This document shows positions 60,191 through 64,000 of a stretch of DNA of 64,000 nucleotides, piece after piece. Location: contig NZ_DGUZ01000012.1 in assembly GCF_002394865.1 (NCBI RefSeq), positions 133,905-197,904 on the forward strand, given 5' to 3'. The position numbers were made by a program, and so were the translations under genes. The stretch comes from Fibrobacter sp. UBA4297 (GTDB lineage Bacteria > Fibrobacterota > Fibrobacteria > Fibrobacterales > Fibrobacteraceae). Positions within the stretch are counted from its first letter, which is position 1. Each line of letters starts with the position of its first letter. The notes beneath the pieces are model-generated. The model made no database searches and was not told where the DNA came from. It worked only from the letters and a program-made list of their open reading frames with translations.

Positions 60191-61411
60191 ATGGCATCAT
60201 TCCTTTACAGATTCGCCTGCCGAGCATTCCAAAAAGCGTTCTTTGTTGGCGTACACTTTATGCCATGGCGAGAACCTCAGCTTATTCACGGAGCCGGGAG
60301 TTTGCAACAGCTTCCCAACCAGCTCAAAGCGAATAACGTAAGCAACGTTCTCCTCGTCACAGACGTATTCTTGGCGCAAACAGAGCACTTCCAGAATATC
60401 AAGAAATACTTGGAAGAAGCAGGCGTCCTGTATTCAATTTACGACCAAACTATTCCGAATCCGACGATTGACAACATCAATGACGCCGCCCGCATTTATC
60501 GCAAAAATAAATGCAACGGACTTGTCGCGTTTGGCGGCGGTTCTGCAATCGACTGTGCAAAGGGCGTGGGCATCCGCATTGTAAGGCGCTGGACGCCGAT
60601 TACATTTATGCGAGGGACGCTACGCGTTCTTCGCAAGATCCCGTATCTCGTTGCCATCCCGACGACGGCGGGGACAGGAAGCGAAGCGACTGTGGCCGCC
60701 GTGATTTCTAATCCGCAGACACATGAGAAATACCCGATTAACGATTTCGTCTTGATTCCGCGTCTTGCGATTCTCGATGCCAATATTACGCTCGACTTGC
60801 CCGCCAATCTTACGGCAACTACCGGCATGGATGCACTCACGCACGCCATTGAAGCCTACATCGGCAACAGCAATTTCGGCGGAAGCGAAGAAGCTGCCAT
60901 CACCGCAGGGCAATTGATTATTGAAAATATCCAGAACGCCTATCGCGATGGTCACAATATCAAGGCTCGTGAAAACTTGCAAAAAGCGGCATACCTCGCT
61001 GGTTACGCATTCACTCGCGCTTACGTTGGATACGTTCATGCCATTGCGCATAGCTTAGGCGGAATGTACCACACGCCTCACGGGCTTGCAAACGCGGTCA
61101 TTCTGCCGCATGTTCTAGAGTTTTACGGTGAAACCTGCGAAATGCGTCTCGGCTTCTTTGCAAAAGCCATCGGAGCCGTCCCGGCAGAGCTCGATAACCA
61201 TGAAGCATCCAAAGTTTTCATTATGCAGATTCGCGAGTTGAACCGCTCTATGGACATTCCAGAGCACTTGGAATTTATCCAAACAGAGGACATTCCAAGA
61301 CTCGCGAAGTCGGCAAGCAAAGAAGCAAACCCGCTTTACCCCGTGCCGAAAATATTAAATGCGAAAGAGCTCGAAACGCTCTATCGCATTGTGAAAGGAA
61401 CGAAGTTATAA
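60191..61411 (+). CDS. Iron-containing (group III) alcohol dehydrogenase
   Basis: A 406-residue enzyme. FGGGSAIDCAKGVGI and VAIPTTAGTGSEATVAAVI bind NAD(P). TTGMDALTHAIEAYIGNSNF, AHSLGGMYHTPHGLANAVIL and the following histidines bind Fe2+. The N-terminus resembles butanol-dehydrogenase-like proteins (HFMPWREPQLIHGAGSLQQL). A strong RBS AGGAGG precedes the ATG. It forms an operon with the aldehyde dehydrogenase. Confidence 0.92.
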   Translation: MASFLYRFACRAFQKAFFVGVHFMPWREPQLIHGAGSLQQLPNQLKANNVSNVLLVTDVFLAQTEHFQNIKKYLEEAGVLYSIYDQTIPNPTIDNINDAARIYRKNKCNGLVAFGGGSAIDCAKGVGIRIVRRWTPITFMRGTLRVLRKIPYLVAIPTTAGTGSEATVAAVISNPQTHEKYPINDFVLIPRLAILDANITLDLPANLTATTGMDALTHAIEAYIGNSNFGGSEEAAITAGQLIIENIQNAYRDGHNIKARENLQKAAYLAGYAFTRAYVGYVHAIAHSLGGMYHTPHGLANAVILPHVLEFYGETCEMRLGFFAKAIGAVPAELDNHEASKVFIMQIRELNRSMDIPEHLEFIQTEDIPRLAKSASKEANPLYPVPKILNAKELETLYRIVKGTKL

Positions 61412-61420
61412 AGGAGATGC

Positions 61421-61530
61421 CCGATCAAGTCGGGCATGACAAATGCAGATGCCTTCCCCATACGCGGATCATGACCACGTAAGAGCTAAAGCTCTAAGTG
61501 GTCAAAGAGCTCGGAGGCAGGCATGACATT
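61421..61530. repeat. Hairpins between convergent genes
   Basis: A REP-like stem GCCCGA-TCAAG-TCGGGC (about 61421-61437) is followed by GACCAC (61473-61478) facing GTGGTC (61498-61503), with an inner AGAGCT/AGCTCT pairing. It probably ends transcription from both sides. Confidence 0.65.
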
Positions 61531-61532
61531 CC

Positions 61533-61964
61533 TTACTTTACTTGAAAGCGGTCTTTGATTTCTTGAGGGATGGCGAACGGCCTTCCCTTTTTCATATCCA
61601 TGAGGACCCACTGCGTCTCGGATTCAAAGACGACCTTGCCATCGGAAACGCGTTCAAAGCGGCACTTGCGCACACTCATCACCTTACTGTAACTAGCCAC
61701 CCACGTCGTTCCACGGACTTCATCGCCTAAAAACGCCTGGTTCTTGTATTCCACAAACTGCGTATGGATCATCCAGCCGCAACCGAACTGGTACATGACA
61801 TCGGTCGCACCGACGGAATCGGAATGTGCAATTGAAATATCCTGAATCCACTGCACCGCCCACACGTTGTTCATGTGGCGGTTTTCATCAATCATCTCGG
61901 GCGTCACCTTAAAAAGCTTTTCAAACTTCATCGGATTTGCATTTTCTTCCATCACAACAGCCAT
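61533..61964 (-). CDS. Acyl-CoA/acyl-ACP thioesterase (4HBT-like hot-dog protein)
   Basis: A 143-residue single hot-dog domain. FEKLFKVTPEMIDENRHMNN with the NRHMNN-type active-site region, VWAVQWIQDISIAHSDSVGA, GCGWMIHTQFVEYKNQAFLG and ESETQWVLMDMKKGRPFAIP are typical of the YbgC/FcbC group. GGAGG lies six bases before the ATG at 61964. Confidence 0.85.
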   Translation of the reverse strand: MAVVMEENANPMKFEKLFKVTPEMIDENRHMNNVWAVQWIQDISIAHSDSVGATDVMYQFGCGWMIHTQFVEYKNQAFLGDEVRGTTWVASYSKVMSVRKCRFERVSDGKVVFESETQWVLMDMKKGRPFAIPQEIKDRFQVK

Positions 61965-62047
61965 TATAAGCCTCCATTCCAAATAAATGTAACAAAATAA
62001 TTCAAGACGAAAGATGTTGCATTCTCAAGCGTATCCATTGCATTCGC

Positions 62048-62090
62048 CTCTCTCGTCACTCGTCTACCAGCAAAGCGGTCTCTCGTCTAA
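62048..62090. repeat. CTCTCGTC-type array upstream of glgB
   Basis: TCTCTCGTCACTCGTCTACC is followed by AGCAAAGCGG and TCTCTCGTCTAA. It resembles the reverse complement of the array at 45871-45900. Confidence 0.7.
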
Positions 62091-62189
62091 TTAATTATCA
62101 AAATATTACGGTTTTTATTGCAATTATTCGCATAACATTCCCATTTTATGTTATTTTTCTTTGCGTTAAAACATTAAGTGAGAAAATCT

Positions 62190-64000
62190 ATGGAATGGAA
62201 CGATTTCACGAGCCTGACCGCAGAAAACATGCAGGCAATTTGGGACTTCAAGACTAAAGACCCGTTTTCAATTTTAGGTATCCACCCGCTCGAAACCGAT
62301 CGCGGGATCAAGACCGTCATCCGCACCTACCAGCCGCAGGCATGCTTTGTCCGCGGTGAATCGTGCGACGGCACTGAAGAATTTGACTTTGTAAAGCTTG
62401 GTGACACGGGATTTTTCGAAGCCATCCTCGACTTGGAATACAAGCCGTTCTTTTACAAGCTCATCATCAAGCAGGCCGACGGCATCGAATACACGCTCGT
62501 CGATCCGTATGCATTCTTGCCGGTCCTCAGCGACTTTGACCGCCACCTGATTGCAACAGGCACGCACTACGAACTTTACCGCAAGCTTGGCGCCAACATC
62601 ATCGAACACCAGGGCTTCAAGGGCGTTCACTTCGCCGTTTGGGCTCCAAACGCACATGCAGTTTCTGTAGTCGGCAACTTCAACAGCTGGGACGGCCGCC
62701 GTCACCAGATGCGCATGCTCGGTGCCTCGGGCATTTGGGAAATCTTCATTCCGAACCTTGGTGAAAACGAACTCTACCGCTTTGAAATTCACGGCGCCGA
62801 TGGCCAACTCCATGTGAAGGTGGACCCGCTTGCAAAGCTCGCCGAAGTCCGCCCGGCAACAGCCTCCATCACGACTCACCTCGACGGTTACGAATGGGGC
62901 GACGATCTTTACATGAAGACGCACTGGGCCACAAAGGTCTTTGGCGCTCCGATGAACATTTACGAAGTCCACGCCGGTTCCTGGCGTCGCGACCCGGCTA
63001 ATCCGGACCGTTTCCTCAACTGGGACGAACTCTCTGAACGCCTCATCCCGTACCTCAAGGAAATGGGATACACGCACGTGGAATTCTTGCCGCTCGCCGA
63101 ACACCCGCTCGACGAATCCTGGGGCTACCAGGTCACCGGTTACTACTCCCCCACGAGCCGTTACGGCACGCCGGACCAATTCCGTCACTTTGTGGACCTT
63201 TGCCACCAGAACGAAATCGGCGTGATTTTGGACTGGGTTCCGGCCCACTTCCCGAAGGACGCTCACGCTCTCGGACGTTTCGATGGCACCGCCTGCTACG
63301 AGCACGCCGACCCGCGCCAGGGCGAACACCCGCACTGGGGCACATACATCTTTAACCTCGGCCGTAACGAAGTCAAGAACTTCCTCATTGCAAACGCGAT
63401 GTACTGGCTTAAGGAATTTCACTGCGACGGTCTCCGCGTCGATGCTGTTGCATCCATGCTTTACCTCGACTACGGTAAGGGACCGGGCGAATGGGTACCG
63501 AACAAAGATGGTGGCAACATCAACTACGATACGCTCGAATTCCTCAAGCACTTGAACAGCATCATGGGCCGCTTGACCCCGCATGCCATCCTCATCGCTG
63601 AAGAATCGACAAGCTTTCCGAGCATCACTCGCCCGCCAGAGCAGGGCGGTCTCGGCTTCCACTACAAGTGGAACATGGGCTGGATGAACGATACGCTCGA
63701 GTACATGAAGCAGGACTTCCCGTACAGGAGCTATCACCACAACAAGCTTACATTCTCACTGACATATGCATACAGCGAGAATTTCATACTGCCTCTGTCG
63801 CATGATGAAGTAGTCCACGGCAAGGCGTCCCTCATCGGAAGGATGCCGGGAGACACGTGGAGACAGTTCGCCGGCAGCAGGCTCCTGATGATGTATCAGA
63901 TGACACATCCGGGAAAGAAGCTCAGATTCATGGGCCACGAGATAGCACAGTTCATCGAGTGGAGAGAATATGAGCAGCTCGAATGGTTCCTCCTTGAGTA
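62190..64000 (+). CDS. glgB: 1,4-alpha-glucan branching enzyme (partial, runs off the window)
   Basis: The 604 visible residues begin MEWNDFTSLTAENMQAIWDF. The N-terminal module and CBM48 (VHFAVWAPNAHAVSVVGNFN) precede the GH13 barrel: YEVHAGSWRR, FLPLAEHPLDESWGYQVTGY, GVILDWVPAHFPKD, DGLRVDAVASMLYLDYG (nucleophile Asp), ILIAEES (acid/base Glu) and ILPLSHDEVVHGK (third Asp). It makes alpha-1,6 branches in glycogen. AAGTGAG lies before the ATG. From about 63720 all six arginines use AGA/AGG and ATA appears, unlike the CGC/CGT upstream; the 3' end may derive from another organism. Confidence 0.93.
   Translation, partial: MEWNDFTSLTAENMQAIWDFKTKDPFSILGIHPLETDRGIKTVIRTYQPQACFVRGESCDGTEEFDFVKLGDTGFFEAILDLEYKPFFYKLIIKQADGIEYTLVDPYAFLPVLSDFDRHLIATGTHYELYRKLGANIIEHQGFKGVHFAVWAPNAHAVSVVGNFNSWDGRRHQMRMLGASGIWEIFIPNLGENELYRFEIHGADGQLHVKVDPLAKLAEVRPATASITTHLDGYEWGDDLYMKTHWATKVFGAPMNIYEVHAGSWRRDPANPDRFLNWDELSERLIPYLKEMGYTHVEFLPLAEHPLDESWGYQVTGYYSPTSRYGTPDQFRHFVDLCHQNEIGVILDWVPAHFPKDAHALGRFDGTACYEHADPRQGEHPHWGTYIFNLGRNEVKNFLIANAMYWLKEFHCDGLRVDAVASMLYLDYGKGPGEWVPNKDGGNINYDTLEFLKHLNSIMGRLTPHAILIAEESTSFPSITRPPEQGGLGFHYKWNMGWMNDTLEYMKQDFPYRSYHHNKLTFSLTYAYSENFILPLSHDEVVHGKASLIGRMPGDTWRQFAGSRLLMMYQMTHPGKKLRFMGHEIAQFIEWREYEQLEWFLLE

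Noticed and set aside
62274..63740. 488-codon open frame antisense to glgB
   Set aside because: The plus strand encodes an unmistakable branching enzyme over the same bases; the antisense frame has no family signatures.
1..64000. tRNA, rRNA or CRISPR loci
   Set aside because: I saw no cloverleaf-like sequence ending in a typical acceptor arm, no rRNA segment and no regularly spaced repeats; a dedicated scan was not possible here.

Overview
The window looks like a chromosomal segment of a Gram-negative bacterium. It carries lipid A genes (lpxC, fabZ, lpxD), a glycogen branching enzyme, a riboflavin operon and a very large surface-polysaccharide region. Gene content, codon use and repeat style fit a rumen-type Fibrobacter (Fibrobacterota). 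That assignment is inference from pattern recognition and was not tested. The flanks have moderate GC. The polysaccharide block from about 12.1 to 41 kb is visibly AT-rich and looks acquired or exchanged.

Left flank (1-8.1 kb, all on the minus strand): ribE-ribBA-ribH-nusB and a DUF2723 membrane protein form one tight operon. Upstream of it are fnlC, fnlB and fnlA (UDP-N-acetyl-L-fucosamine synthesis). A PIN toxin/antitoxin pair with its own palindromic promoter region is wedged between fnlA and fnlB. At 8.6-10.6 kb a plus-strand AAA ATPase and a TOPRIM-like partner, closed by a terminator, form a candidate anti-phage module.

Polysaccharide region (10.6-43.3 kb): two long gene sets face each other. 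The rightward set runs from an aminotransferase through an initiating sugar transferase, modification enzymes, glycosyltransferases, an EpsG-like polymerase, a pyruvyl transferase, an acetyltransferase with a ten-G tract and the only flippase, to an iron-sulphur oxidoreductase. The leftward set starts at a strong sigma70-type promoter and runs from a PglD-like acetyltransferase, an aldolase and a second initiating transferase through glycosyltransferases, a second polymerase/ligase and TupA-, CapA- and pyruvyl-transferase-like genes to an acyltransferase. They collide at an IS21-family remnant flanked by two broken genes. An identical 18-bp leader carrying the ribosome binding site precedes the first gene of each set, in inverted orientation.

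Right flank (43.5-64 kb): dut, a DUF2062-DUF1015 fusion, three overlapping small genes including DUF4160, greB, tatD, a membrane PAS-GGDEF-EAL protein, an FdtA-like ketoisomerase, a FemAB/GNAT-like protein, trmJ, a GIY-YIG protein, and two runs of envelope genes: nucleotidyltransferase-fabZ-lpxC and lpxD-lipid kinase-gamma carbonic anhydrase. An aldehyde and an alcohol dehydrogenase, a thioesterase and the start of glgB follow. The last ~280 bases of glgB switch abruptly in codon use and may be an assembly chimera.

Several families of short dispersed repeats occur between genes. Two of these repeats sit in frame inside coding sequences (fnlB and the pglD-like gene). I saw no tRNA, rRNA or CRISPR array.
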